Positions 18,588 to 28,862 of a DNA stretch of 64,000 nt are shown piece after piece; position 1 is the stretch's first letter; each line of letters starts with the position of its first letter. Source of the stretch: DASZQL01 sp964391865 (lineage in GTDB: Bacteria > Planctomycetota > Phycisphaerae > Phycisphaerales > UBA1924); assembly GCA_964391865.1 (NCBI GenBank), contig CAYMNQ010000006.1:289293-353292 (forward strand), given 5' to 3'. The position numbers were made by a program, and so were the translations under genes. The notes under the pieces are model-generated. The model saw nothing but the letters and a program-made list of their open reading frames with translations, was not told the DNA's origin and did no database searches.

Positions 18588-19532
18588 ATGGCCGACCATC
18601 GCGCAACGCCGCTCGCGCTCGCACGCACACTCATCACGCTGTTTCTCGCAACGGGTGTCGCCGCCGCCGAGCCGATCGATCTCTACGGTCCATCACTCGA
18701 TCCCGCGATCGATGAGCCGGCGACAAGCACCGCCAGCGCGCCGACCGATCAACCTGCCACACCGAGCGCCGAGCCGGCAACTCAACAAGCAACCTCGCCG
18801 GCCACCGAGCAAGCCAAGCCGCAACCCCCGCCGCAAGAGCAACGCCCGCTCGGCTCCGCGCCCCCCGAGCGCGCCGGACGCCGCGGAACTCCGAATCAGA
18901 ACTCCGAGGACACAGAAGACTCACCCGAAAACAAGCCATCCGGCTGGTTCTCCGGCGGCACGCCGCGCACCGTCATCGCCCTCAGCGCCGTCATCGCACT
19001 CGCGATCATCCTCAAGTTCGGCGTCAAGCGACTCGCCGGCCTCTCGAGCGGCCTGTCGTCGCAGCTCGGCGCCGCGGGCCGCTCACCCTCTGGCGTGCTC
19101 GAGGTCCTTGGTCGTTACCCCATCTCGCGCGGGCAGACGCTCGTCCTCCTCCGCCTCGATCGGCGCATCGTCCTGCTGAGCCAGACGCCCGCCGGCTTCG
19201 CCACCCTCAGCGAGGTCTCCGACCCCGATGAGGTCGCCTCGATCCTCATGAAGGCCCGTGACGACGAGGGCGCGTCCCTCGCCGCGAGATTCAACACGCT
19301 GCTCCGCGAGGTCGAGCAAGATCCCGCCACCGCCGCCGAGCCGTTCGAAAAGGCCGGCACTCCGACCACGCCGCGCATCGCACGGGCATTCCCGACCGCC
19401 GCGCCGAGCCAGAACTCACATGCCGCACCGATCGGATTGGTGCAACCTCAGACGTTAGAAGATGCCCGGCCGCTCACCGGCGCTGAGTCACTCCGCCGCC
19501 GCCTCGGCACACTCAAGGACATGGTCGCGTGA
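18588..19532 (+). CDS. fliO: Flagellar biosynthesis protein FliO
   Basis: 314 residues, long for FliO (about 100-230). An N-terminal signal-like helix (about 9-27) is followed by a Pro/Gln/Thr-rich stretch, a membrane helix at about 126-146 (RTVIALSAVIALAIILKFGV) and the FliO-type cytoplasmic domain (VLEVLGRYPISRGQTLVLLR, LDRRIVLLSQTPAGFATLSE). The C-terminus is variable. FliO assists FliP assembly at the export gate. The stop overlaps the GTG start of fliP (GTGA at 19529-19532), which supports the fliP start and coupled translation. Confidence 0.88.
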   Translation: MADHRATPLALARTLITLFLATGVAAAEPIDLYGPSLDPAIDEPATSTASAPTDQPATPSAEPATQQATSPATEQAKPQPPPQEQRPLGSAPPERAGRRGTPNQNSEDTEDSPENKPSGWFSGGTPRTVIALSAVIALAIILKFGVKRLAGLSSGLSSQLGAAGRSPSGVLEVLGRYPISRGQTLVLLRLDRRIVLLSQTPAGFATLSEVSDPDEVASILMKARDDEGASLAARFNTLLREVEQDPATAAEPFEKAGTPTTPRIARAFPTAAPSQNSHAAPIGLVQPQTLEDARPLTGAESLRRRLGTLKDMVA

Positions 19533-20545
19533 AGCGCTTCATTCGCACGATCATGGGCCTGACTCTTGGGACCGCGGGTGCCGGGGCGCGCTGCTCTGAG
19601 CGTGCCCCGCTCCGCGTGCTCGTGCTCGCGCTCCTCGCCGTTCTCATTGCTCCCTCTCCGGCCTCAGCCCAGCCCACCTTCGGCCCGCCCTCACCCGCGA
19701 TCTCCACGGCCGATCGCTCCGCGAGCGAACTCAAGCCCCGCGCCGAAGTGCCGAAGATCACGGCCGATCCCGCCGGAACCTTCGCCGACAACGTCAATCC
19801 CGTTTCGGTACTCCAGCGCGCCAGCGACAGTGTCCCCGGCTTCACCGGCGGTCTCTCCGGCGCGATCAACATCATGATCCTTCTGACGGTCGTGACACTC
19901 GTCCCGACCATCATGGTCATGTGCACGTGCTTCATCCGGTTTGTCATCGTCCTCGGCCTTCTGAAGCAGGCCCTCGGCACGCAGAACCTTCCCCCCTCGC
20001 AGGTCGTCCTTGCACTCTCGCTGTTCATGACGTTCCTCGTCATGAGCCCGACGATGGAGCGCATCCACACGGAGGCGATCCTCCCGTATCAGTCCGGGCA
20101 GATCACCAACCAACTCGAGGTGTGGGACAAAGCAAAGCAGCCGCTCCGCGATTTCATGTTCGCGCAGATCGAAGCCTCCGAGAACTGGTCGGGTGTCTAC
20201 ATGATCATGAACTACCGGGGCCTCGACACCTCGAAGCCCGAGCGCATGACCCGTGCCGACGTCGACATGCTCACGCTCGTCCCCGCCTTCATGCTCAGCG
20301 AGCTGAAGGTCTCCTTCCTCCTCGGCTTCCGCGTGTATCTCCCGTTCCTCATCATCGACATGGTGATCTCCGCGATCCTCATCTCCATGAGCATGATGAT
20401 GCTCCCGCCCGTGCTCATCTCGCTCCCGTTCAAGATCCTCCTCTTCGTTCTCGTCGACGGCTGGCAGCTCGTCGTCGGAAGCCTCATGCAGTCCGTGGCG
20501 CAGGTCCAGTCGTTCGCATCAACCTTGCCCGCCCCGCCCTTGTGA
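19529..20545 (+). CDS. fliP: Flagellar export gate protein FliP
   Basis: 338 residues from GTG 19529. The signal peptide has an unusually long n-region: MKRFIRTIMGLTLG, then an inserted GAGARCSERAP segment, then the hydrophobic core LVLALLAVLIAPSPASA. The mature part has all FliP landmarks: MTFLVMSPT, the FMFAQIE region, LVPAFMLSELKVSF and PFLIIDMVISAILISMSMMM. Four membrane segments. The odd N-terminal insert is encoded by a CAGAGC-loop hairpin copy (19576-19608). FliP with FliQ and FliR forms the core of the flagellar export gate. Confidence 0.97.
   Translation: MKRFIRTIMGLTLGTAGAGARCSERAPLRVLVLALLAVLIAPSPASAQPTFGPPSPAISTADRSASELKPRAEVPKITADPAGTFADNVNPVSVLQRASDSVPGFTGGLSGAINIMILLTVVTLVPTIMVMCTCFIRFVIVLGLLKQALGTQNLPPSQVVLALSLFMTFLVMSPTMERIHTEAILPYQSGQITNQLEVWDKAKQPLRDFMFAQIEASENWSGVYMIMNYRGLDTSKPERMTRADVDMLTLVPAFMLSELKVSFLLGFRVYLPFLIIDMVISAILISMSMMMLPPVLISLPFKILLFVLVDGWQLVVGSLMQSVAQVQSFASTLPAPPL
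19576..19608 (-). repeat. CAGAGC-loop hairpin inside the fliP coding sequence
   Basis: GGGTGCC flank at 19576-19582, stem GGGGCGCGCT at 19583-19592, loop GCTCTG (reverse complement of CAGAGC) at 19593-19598, and AGCGTGCCCC at 19599-19608. Ten pairs with one G.T wobble. It is translated in frame into the extra n-region of the FliP signal peptide. Confidence 0.75.
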
Positions 20546-20552
20546 CGCGGAA

Positions 20553-20580
20553 GCGATCAGCGATCGGCTGTCGGCGATCA
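20553..20580 (+). repeat. Heptamer array (GCGATCA type)
   Basis: Four units of 7 bases in register: GCGATCA, GCGATCG, GCTGTCG, GCGATCA. It begins 7 bases after the fliP stop and is followed by GC-rich sequence and a second array. Confidence 0.7.
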
Positions 20581-20626
20581 GCACAAGACAGCCCGAAAAG
20601 CCCGTTCTCTCGACTTCCGTACCTCC

Positions 20627-20675
20627 GGCTCAAAGCTCATAGCTCAAGATTCAGCACTCAGGACTCAAGACTCCC
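20627..20675 (+). repeat. Heptamer array abutting the fliQ start (RRCTCAR type)
   Basis: Seven units of 7 bases, all sharing TCA or TC in register (GGCTCAA, AGCTCAT, AGCTCAA, GATTCAG, CACTCAG, GACTCAA, GACTCCC), ending exactly before ATG 20676. No Shine-Dalgarno sequence is seen in the last 20 bases, so the array forms the whole translation-initiation leader of fliQ. Confidence 0.8.
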
Positions 20676-20933
20676 ATGCCCCTCGACGACGCCACCATCG
20701 ATCTTGTCCGCCAGGCGCTCATCATCACGCTGAAGATCTGCGCGCCGATCCTCGCCGCCGGCATCTTCATCGGGCTCGTGATCAGCATCCTGCAGTCGGT
20801 CACTCAGATCCAGGAGCAGACGCTCACGCTCGTCCCCAAGATCATCGTGATGGTCCTCGTCGCCATCGCGCTCCTCGGCTGGATCATCCAGCGTCTCGCC
20901 GACTTCACCATCGAGATGCTCACGCTGCATTGA
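20676..20933 (+). CDS. fliQ: Flagellar export gate protein FliQ
   Basis: 85 residues, two membrane helices (about 15-38 and 50-75), with the typical sequence VRQALIITLKICAPILAAGI, LVISILQSVTQIQEQTLTLV, PKIIV. Length and sequence are standard. It is part of the FliPQR gate in the inner membrane. It is separated from fliP by 130 bp filled with two heptamer arrays and is followed after 7 bp by fliR. Confidence 0.96.
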   Translation: MPLDDATIDLVRQALIITLKICAPILAAGIFIGLVISILQSVTQIQEQTLTLVPKIIVMVLVAIALLGWIIQRLADFTIEMLTLH

Positions 20934-20940
20934 ACACGCC

Positions 20941-21720
20941 GTGCCGACCATCGAAGCCCTCATCCCGCACGCACCCCTTTTCGCGATGGTCCTCGCGCGG
21001 TTCACCGGTCTGTTCATGTTCACGCCGCTGCTCTCGAGCGCCATGCTCCCGCGCCGGATGCGCGCCCTGCTGTGCTTCGCGTTCGCGCTCGTCGTCTACC
21101 CCACCATCGACCACTCGGCCGCCCCCACGACGATGGACCTCCTCGACCTAGCGCCCGCCATCGCCGCCGAGCTCCTGATTGGCGGCACGATCGGTCTCGC
21201 CGCCGCCATCCCGCTCATGACCGCGCAACTCGGCGGGCAGATCATCGGACAGCAGATGGGCCTCGGCATCGCCTCCGTCATCAACCCCGCGATCGACATC
21301 GAGGGCAACGAACTCGGCCAAATTCTCTTCGTCGGCGCCATCTCCACCTTCATCGCCGCCGGCGGCATCGAGCTCGTTTTCTCCGCCCTCGCCGTCTCCT
21401 TCGCTCACGTCCCGCTCCTCTCCTTCTCTCTCGCCGACGCCCCGCTCGAACTGCTCCTCGGCATCATCGCCTCGGGCTTCGAGGTGTCCGTCCGCATCGC
21501 CATGCCCGTGCTCGCCATCCTCACGCTCGAGACCGTCGCGATCGGCTTCATCTCCCGCTCACTGCCCGCCCTCAATGTCATGGCGATGGGATTCCCCATC
21601 CGCGTCCTCCTCGGCATCATCGTCGTCATCTCCAGCGTCATTCTCATCAACGAAGCCATGGCCGCCGATCTCGCCGAAGCGATCCGCAATGTCACCGAGT
21701 GGGTCGTTGAAATGAGCTAG
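20941..21720 (+). CDS. fliR: Flagellar export gate protein FliR
   Basis: 259 residues from GTG 20941. Six or so membrane segments. Conserved features: RFTGLFMFTPLLSSAMLPRR near the N-terminus, GLAAAIPLMTAQLGGQIIGQ with QMGLGIASVINP in the centre, and SRSLPALNVMAMGFPIRVLL near the end. Completes the FliPQR complex. The downstream gap carries a CTT microsatellite before flhB. Confidence 0.95.
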   Translation: MPTIEALIPHAPLFAMVLARFTGLFMFTPLLSSAMLPRRMRALLCFAFALVVYPTIDHSAAPTTMDLLDLAPAIAAELLIGGTIGLAAAIPLMTAQLGGQIIGQQMGLGIASVINPAIDIEGNELGQILFVGAISTFIAAGGIELVFSALAVSFAHVPLLSFSLADAPLELLLGIIASGFEVSVRIAMPVLAILTLETVAIGFISRSLPALNVMAMGFPIRVLLGIIVVISSVILINEAMAADLAEAIRNVTEWVVEMS

Positions 21721-21757
21721 TCAACACGTGTGCGTTGTTGATGTTGCCTGCCTGCAT

Positions 21758-21797
<40 letters not shown>

Positions 21798-21810
21798 TAA
21801 CAAATTGCTT

Positions 21811-21860
21811 TGACCCTGCGTCACTCTGTCTCTCTCCGTCTTCCTCTGCGTCCCTGAATC
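21811..21860 (+). repeat. Decamer array before flhB (TCNCTCTGYS type)
   Basis: Five units of 10 bases in register: TGACCCTGCG, TCACTCTGTC, TCTCTCCGTC, TTCCTCTGCG, TCCCTGAATC. It ends three bases before ATG 21864. The same decamer family appears on the minus strand at 52541-52570 and on + at 52671-52700. Confidence 0.72.
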
Positions 21861-21863
21861 ACA

Positions 21864-22934
21864 ATGGCTGAAGAACTCGGCGAACGAACAGAACTCCCCA
21901 CCGGCAAGCGTCGCCATGAGGCTCGCGAGCGAGGCCAGCTCGGCAAGTCCGCCGAGCTTTCCGCCGCGCTCACCCTCGTCGCCGGCTCGGTGCTGTGCTT
22001 CGTCTTCGCCGAGAACCTCTTCTTCGGCCTCGCGCGCATCATGCGCCACCTGCTCGGCGGCCCGAGCGCCGCCGCCTGGCTCACGCAGGAGGGCGTCAGC
22101 ACCGATCTGCCCCTCGTCGTCGTCGAAGTCGGGAAACTGCTGCTGCCTTTCATGGCGATCGCCATGGTCGTTTCCTACGTCATCGGCTACACGCAGGTCG
22201 GCTTCATGCTCTCGTCGAAGATCCTCCAGCCCAATTGGTCGCGACTCAACTTCATCGCCGGCATCGGGCGTCTCTTCAACCGCAAGCAGGTCGTGAAAGC
22301 GTCGATCGACGTGCTCAAGCTCGTCCTCATCGCCGCCGTCAGCATCGCCGTGGCGCAGGCGAGCTACGCGAACGTGGTCGGGCTGGTCTCGCTCTCGCTC
22401 GCCTCGGGCGCGATGCACGCGACCGAGCTGATCCGCGATCTCGCCGTCTGGATTCTCGCGATTCTTCTGATATTAGGAATCGCCGACTGGTCATATCAGA
22501 AGTGGCAGCTCACGCAGGACCTCCGGATGACGCGGCAGGAAGTGCAAGACGAGCACCGCGCGACCGACGGCGACCTCAAGACCAAAGGCCGGCGCATGAA
22601 GCTCGCGCGCCAGATGCTGCTCCAGCGCATGACCACCACCGTGCCGCAGGCCGACGTCATCGTCACCAACCCGACGCACTTCGCCGTCGCGCTCAAGTAC
22701 GACTCGGCGAAGATGTCCGCGCCGAAGGTGATCGCGAAAGGCGCCGACTATTTGGCCATGAAGATGCGCTACCTCGCCGCCGCCCACGGCGTGCCCATCA
22801 TCGAACGCCCGCCCCTCGCCCGCGCCCTCTACCACGACGTCCCCGTCGGTCGCGAGATCTCCGCGCAGCACTACGAAGCCGTCGCCGAGGTTCTCGCGTA
22901 CGTCTACCGCCTCGAGCGCAAAGCAGCCGGCTGA
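21864..22934 (+). CDS. flhB: Flagellar export protein FlhB
   Basis: 356 residues. N-terminus GERTELPTGKRRHEARERGQ is the usual basic region after EE; four membrane helices follow (about 32-215). The cytoplasmic domain has the autocleavage motif NPTH at residues 269-272 and the downstream YDSAKMSAPKVIAKGADYLA, IIERPPLARALYHDVPVG. FlhB controls the hook-to-filament export switch together with FliK. No classic ribosome site is visible in the decamer leader. Confidence 0.97.
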   Translation: MAEELGERTELPTGKRRHEARERGQLGKSAELSAALTLVAGSVLCFVFAENLFFGLARIMRHLLGGPSAAAWLTQEGVSTDLPLVVVEVGKLLLPFMAIAMVVSYVIGYTQVGFMLSSKILQPNWSRLNFIAGIGRLFNRKQVVKASIDVLKLVLIAAVSIAVAQASYANVVGLVSLSLASGAMHATELIRDLAVWILAILLILGIADWSYQKWQLTQDLRMTRQEVQDEHRATDGDLKTKGRRMKLARQMLLQRMTTTVPQADVIVTNPTHFAVALKYDSAKMSAPKVIAKGADYLAMKMRYLAAAHGVPIIERPPLARALYHDVPVGREISAQHYEAVAEVLAYVYRLERKAAG

Positions 22935-23007
22935 TCGCACCGCCGCACAAACTCGAGACCCGAAACTCGTGCTCTCCCCCTGTCTCACCTGATTCTCAGC
23001 ACTCCGC
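22930..23007 (+). repeat. Weak heptamer array between flhB and flhA
   Basis: Starting at the flhB stop, the sequence can be read as eleven 7-base units: GCTGATC, GCACCGC, then ACTCGAG, ACCCGAA, ACTCGTG, and later TTCTCAG, CACTCCG just before ATG 23008. Several units match the CTC/TCA pattern of the fliQ array, but the middle units are poor. Confidence 0.45.
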
Positions 23008-25179
23008 ATGCCGCCAACCATGTCCAACTCGCTCCCGCCCTGGCTCGCCGCGCTGCACAAGCAGCGTTCGCTGCTGGTGCCCATCGCGTTCATCAGCCTG
23101 CTGGCGATCGTCATCGTCCCGCTGCACCCGCTGGTGATGGACCTGCTGATCGCTGTGAACATCAGCATCGCCGTCATCATCCTGATGACCACGATGTACA
23201 TGGAAGAACCGCTGGATTTCAGCGTGTTTCCTTCGCTGCTGCTCGGCACGACGCTGCTCCGCCTTGTGCTCAACATCGCGTCGACGCGGCTGATCCTCAC
23301 GGCCGACGCGAACTCGCCGCAGCAGGCGAAGGAGATGGCGGGCAAGGTCATCGCCGCCTTCGGCGATTTCGTCGCCGGCGGCTCGCTCGCCGTCGGTGTC
23401 ATCATCTTCTTCATCGTCTTCATCGTGCAGTTCGTGGTCATCACCAAGGGCGCCACGCGCATCAGCGAGGTCGCCGCCCGCTTCACCCTCGACGCCATGC
23501 CAGGCAAGCAGATGGCGATCGACGCCGATCTCAACGCCGGCACCATCAACGAGGCGCAGGCGCGCGAACGCCGCGAACGCATCTCCCGCGAAGCCGACTT
23601 CTTCGGTGCCATGGACGGTGCCAGCAAGTTCGTCCGCGGCGACGCGATCGCCGGCATCATCATCACCGTCATCAATATCGTCGGCGGGTTCGCTATCGGC
23701 GCGTTCCAGAAGAACTGGCCGGTCGGGCAGACCGCCGAGGTCTTCACGATCCTCACCATCGGCGACGGCCTCGCGTCGCAGGTCCCCGCCTTCGTCATCT
23801 CCATCGCGGCCGCGCTCATCGTCACGCGCTCCGGCTCCAAGGAAAACCTCGGCAACGAGATGACCGGGCAGCTCAGCAGCCGCCCCGTCGCGCTGGGGCT
23901 GACGAGCGCCTTTATCGGCGCGCTGGCGCTCACGCCGCTGCCCAAGCTCCCGCTCATCTCGCTCGCGCTCATCTTCGGCGCGATGGCGTGGTACACCTAC
24001 AAGCAGGAGCGCTCGGTGAAGCACGCCGCCGCCGCCGAAGCCGCCGCGCCCGCGGCGCCGCCGCCCCCGCCGGTCGAGGACCTGCTGAAGGTCGACACGC
24101 TCGAGCTCGAAGTCGGCTACGGGCTGGTCGCGCTCGTCGATACGAAGCAGGGGGGCGATCTGCTCGAGCGCATCTCCGCGATGCGCCGCCAGCTCGCCGC
24201 CGATCTCGGCCTGGTCATGCCTCCCGTGCGCGTGCGCGACAACATGACCCTCGCGCCCACGACGTATCGCTTCAAGATCCGCGGCAACCCCGTCGCCGAG
24301 GGCGAGACGCGCCCGGGCACGCTCCTCGCTATGGACTCGGGCATCGTCACCGGGCGCATCAACGGCATCCCGACGAAGGAGCCCGCCTTCGGGCTCGACG
24401 CCGTGTGGATCGACCCCGCGATGAAGCAGCGCGCCGAGTCGATGAACTACACCGTCGTTGACGCCACGAGCGTGCTGACGACGCATCTCGCCGAGATGGT
24501 GAAGTCGCACGCCGACGAATTGCTCACGCGCGAAGAAGTGAACAACCTGCTCACGGGCCTGAAGCAGCGCGCCGCGAAGCTCGTCGAGGACACGATCCCC
24601 ACCGTGCTGCCCATCGGCGAACTGCAGAAGATCCTGCAGAACCTGCTGCGCGAGCGCGTCCCCGTGCGCGACATGGAGACGATCCTCGAAACCATCTCCG
24701 ACTGGGCGGGCAAGACGAAGGACACCGAGGTGCTCACCGAGTACGTGCGCAACGCGCTGCGGCGCGCGATCTGCCAGCTCTACGCCGTGCCGAACGACGG
24801 CGCCGGCGCGAGCCCGGGGGGCTCGTCGAAGTCGAAGCTCCGCATCGTCTGCGTCACGCTCGACCCCGCGTTCGAGGACCTGATCGCCGGCTATATCGAC
24901 CGCTCGCCCGCGGGCACGACGATCAACATGCCCGCGCGCGTTGCTGCGCTGATCGCGCGCCGCATCACCGACGCGCTGCAGCCCGTGACGAGCGCGGGGC
25001 ACCAGCCGGTGGTCATCGCCTCGCCGCAGGTCCGCGCGCAGGTGCGCCAGATTCTCGAACCCTATCTGCCCACCGCCGCCGTGCTCGGCTACAACGAGAT
25101 CGTCCCCGGCCTCGACGTGCAATCCATGGCCCTTGTCACGATCCCCGAAGAGCAACCGGTCGCCTCCTCGGCGGCGTAA
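23008..25179 (+). CDS. flhA: Flagellar export apparatus protein FlhA
   Basis: 723 residues, a little longer than usual. Eight membrane helices in the first half. The conserved FHIPEP-type region is present (STRLILTADANSPQQAKEMA; GKVIAAFGDFVAGGSLAVGV; DAMPGKQMAIDADLNAGTIN). The cytoplasmic nonamer-forming domain begins near residue 350 after an Ala/Pro linker (AAAAEAAAPAAPPPPPVEDL) and includes SVLTTHLAEMVKSHADELLT and ALRRAICQLY. A second in-frame ATG at 23020 is an alternative start. This ends the flagellar run. Confidence 0.97.
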   Translation: MPPTMSNSLPPWLAALHKQRSLLVPIAFISLLAIVIVPLHPLVMDLLIAVNISIAVIILMTTMYMEEPLDFSVFPSLLLGTTLLRLVLNIASTRLILTADANSPQQAKEMAGKVIAAFGDFVAGGSLAVGVIIFFIVFIVQFVVITKGATRISEVAARFTLDAMPGKQMAIDADLNAGTINEAQARERRERISREADFFGAMDGASKFVRGDAIAGIIITVINIVGGFAIGAFQKNWPVGQTAEVFTILTIGDGLASQVPAFVISIAAALIVTRSGSKENLGNEMTGQLSSRPVALGLTSAFIGALALTPLPKLPLISLALIFGAMAWYTYKQERSVKHAAAAEAAAPAAPPPPPVEDLLKVDTLELEVGYGLVALVDTKQGGDLLERISAMRRQLAADLGLVMPPVRVRDNMTLAPTTYRFKIRGNPVAEGETRPGTLLAMDSGIVTGRINGIPTKEPAFGLDAVWIDPAMKQRAESMNYTVVDATSVLTTHLAEMVKSHADELLTREEVNNLLTGLKQRAAKLVEDTIPTVLPIGELQKILQNLLRERVPVRDMETILETISDWAGKTKDTEVLTEYVRNALRRAICQLYAVPNDGAGASPGGSSKSKLRIVCVTLDPAFEDLIAGYIDRSPAGTTINMPARVAALIARRITDALQPVTSAGHQPVVIASPQVRAQVRQILEPYLPTAAVLGYNEIVPGLDVQSMALVTIPEEQPVASSAA

Positions 25180-25193
25180 GCGCGTCAGGGTTC

Positions 25194-25224
25194 GGGTGCC
25201 ATGGCCGAGGCTCTGCTCGGCCAT
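25194..25224 (-). repeat. CAGAGC-loop hairpin after flhA, first of an inverted pair
   Basis: GGGTGCC (25194-25200), stem ATGGCCGAG (25201-25209), loop GCTCTG (25210-25215), CTCGGCCAT (25216-25224). Nine perfect pairs. It begins 14 bases after the flhA stop. Confidence 0.8.
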
Positions 25225-25250
25225 GACGACGCCCACCACCGCGCCGCGTC

Positions 25251-25281
25251 GTGGCCGATCAAAGCATCGGCCACGGCACCC
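25251..25281 (+). repeat. CAGAGC-loop hairpin after flhA, second of an inverted pair
   Basis: Stem GTGGCCGAT (25251-25259), loop CAAAGC (25260-25265), ATCGGCCAC (25266-25274), flank GGCACCC (25275-25281). Opposite orientation to the copy at 25194; the outer arms of the two copies also match each other at 14 of 15 positions, so the pair can fold into one larger structure. A transcription end for the flagellar operon is possible here. Confidence 0.78.
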
Positions 25282-25335
25282 TGTCGCATTTCCCACCGTC
25301 GGCCATCTCGTGTTCTCGCGCCTACACTCTCCCCC

Positions 25336-26625
25336 ATGCCGAGGGTCGAAGTCCCCATCAGCGGTCGTATCGGGCATGTGCTCGAGATGTTCCAGGCGCT
25401 CAGCGCCGTCCGTGATCCCGTGCTCCTCCAGCGCGAGTACGCCACGCGCATCCGCCGGCTTCAAGAGACCTACGGCTACGTGAGCCTCTCCGTGCGCGGG
25501 CTTCCGCCGGGCCAGTACAAAATCACCCGAGTCTGGCTCGATGACAACAGCCCGCCCGAGTGGATGGACGTGTGGAAGAACAATCACCTCCTCAGCGTCC
25601 ACACGGGCGGATTTCTGGGCGAGGTCATCAGCACGCCCACGCCCAAGCTCTACCACGACCTGGACATCGCCAGCGATCCCGTGCTCGGCGCGCAGCTCGC
25701 CGGGCTCCACTCCGCGATCGCCGTCCCGCTCTTTGACGGCGGGCAGGTGCTCAACTGGGGTCTCTCTTTCCGGCGCGACCCGAAGGGATTCACCGCCGCC
25801 GACCTCGAGGACTTCCTCACGCGCGGCAACCTCGTCGGCGGCATGGTGAAGAACCTTGTCAACGCGCGCCGCGTCGAGGAGCTCAACGCCAAGCTGGTCG
25901 GGCAATTGGAAGAGATCGCGTCGATCCAGCGCTCGCTGCTGCCCGACCAATTGCCCAACGTGCCCGGCATCTCGATCGCCACCAGCTACCTGACGAGCAA
26001 CGAAGCCGGCGGCGACTACTACGACTTCTTCGACATGGGAGAGGGGCGCTGGGGCACGCTCGTCGCCGATGTGTCCGGGCACGGCGCCGGCGCCGCGACG
26101 GTCGTCGCGATGCTGCACGCGATCCTGCACGACTACCCGCACCCCGAGCGCGGGCCGGCGGCGATGCTCACGCACGCGAACACGCAGCTCGTCGCCAAGC
26201 GCTTCGAGAACAACTTCGTCACCGCGTTCTTCGGCATGTTCGACGAGAAACGCCGCACCTTCACGTATGCCAACGCCGGGCACAACCGCCCGCAGCACCG
26301 CACCCGGCTCGGCGAGGTGATCTCGCTCGAAGGCGGCGTCTCGATCCCGCTCGGCATCATGGAAGAGACCAGGTACGAGTTGGCGGAGGTGGCGATCGAG
26401 CCGGGCGACACGGTGGTGCTCTACACCGACGGCATCACCGAGGCCTTCAGCCCGCCGCCCGACAGAGTCATGTTCGGCACCGAGCGCCTGCAGGGCGCGC
26501 TGGAGAAGTGCTCGGGCGAGCCGCCGTGCGTGGTCGAATCGATCCACGAACGGCTGTACGATCACACCCGCTCGCGCGAGCGGGCCGACGATCAGACGCT
26601 GGTCGCGCTCCGCGTCGAGAAGTAG
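25336..26625 (+). CDS. SpoIIE/RsbU-type serine phosphatase with GAF-like domain
   Basis: 429 residues from ATG 25336 (the frame is open further upstream across hairpins, which are unlikely to be coding). Residues about 15-165 look GAF-like; 165-195 form a linking helix; 195-429 are a PP2C-type SpoIIE domain with SIQRSLLPDQLPNVPGISIA, the metal-binding GGDYYDFFD, VADVSGHGAGAA, YANAGHNRP, YTDGITEAF and a terminal DDQTLVAL. Such enzymes dephosphorylate anti-sigma-antagonist proteins of the SpoIIAA/RsbV class. No partner STAS or kinase gene is in the window. It is 156 bp after flhA; a role in flagellar or stress regulation is a guess from position. Confidence 0.9.
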   Translation: MPRVEVPISGRIGHVLEMFQALSAVRDPVLLQREYATRIRRLQETYGYVSLSVRGLPPGQYKITRVWLDDNSPPEWMDVWKNNHLLSVHTGGFLGEVISTPTPKLYHDLDIASDPVLGAQLAGLHSAIAVPLFDGGQVLNWGLSFRRDPKGFTAADLEDFLTRGNLVGGMVKNLVNARRVEELNAKLVGQLEEIASIQRSLLPDQLPNVPGISIATSYLTSNEAGGDYYDFFDMGEGRWGTLVADVSGHGAGAATVVAMLHAILHDYPHPERGPAAMLTHANTQLVAKRFENNFVTAFFGMFDEKRRTFTYANAGHNRPQHRTRLGEVISLEGGVSIPLGIMEETRYELAEVAIEPGDTVVLYTDGITEAFSPPPDRVMFGTERLQGALEKCSGEPPCVVESIHERLYDHTRSRERADDQTLVALRVEK

Positions 26626-26646
26626 TTGGGAGCATCGGCGGCACGC

Positions 26647-27099
26647 ATGCCCGACGAGTGGTACAGCCATGGGTTGAAGTTCGAGTGCACCTGCTGCGGC
26701 GCCTGCTGCACCGGCGCGCCGGGGTACGTGCTCTTCACCGATGAAGAAGCGAAGGGCATCGCGCGCAAGCTGGGTATCTCGCTCGACGAGTTTTTCCGCG
26801 ACTTCACGCACGACACCGAAGAGGGTCGCTCGATCAATGAAGTGAAGACGGTGCATGGCTACGATTGTGTCTTCCTCGACCGCACGAGCATGCCGGGCAA
26901 AGCGGTGTGCTCGTTGTACGAAGCGCGACCAACGCAATGCCGCACGTTCCCGTTCTGGCCCGAGCACATCCGCTCGCGCGGCGCGTGGGAATCGCTGGGG
27001 CGGCACTGCGAGGGCGTGAACCGGGGGGAGACCGTGCCGCTGAGCGAGATCCGCGTGCAGGTGACGATCCAGCGCGCCGACCGCGCGGCACGGGAATGA
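26647..27099 (+). CDS. YkgJ-family cysteine-cluster protein
   Basis: 150 residues from ATG 26647 (a TTG 21 bases upstream is less likely). Cys-rich N-terminus ECTCCGACCTGAPGYV and a later YEARPTQCRTFPFWP are the signatures of the YkgJ/Fe-S or zinc-chelating family (formerly UPF0153). Biochemical role is unknown; metal binding is expected. It is 21 bp after the phosphatase gene and may be co-transcribed with it. Confidence 0.85.
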   Translation: MPDEWYSHGLKFECTCCGACCTGAPGYVLFTDEEAKGIARKLGISLDEFFRDFTHDTEEGRSINEVKTVHGYDCVFLDRTSMPGKAVCSLYEARPTQCRTFPFWPEHIRSRGAWESLGRHCEGVNRGETVPLSEIRVQVTIQRADRAARE

Positions 27100-27136
27100 G
27101 GGCTACCCTTACACTTCGTTGCACGGAGGTTGCCGC

Positions 27137-28858
<1,722 letters not shown>

Positions 28859-28862
28859 TGGA

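Noticed and set aside
22996..27006. A 1336-codon open frame on the minus strand across flhA, the phosphatase and the YkgJ gene
   Set aside because: It lies opposite three well-recognised genes, its translation is Arg/Ala/His/Asp-rich without domains, and such shadows are expected at this GC content.
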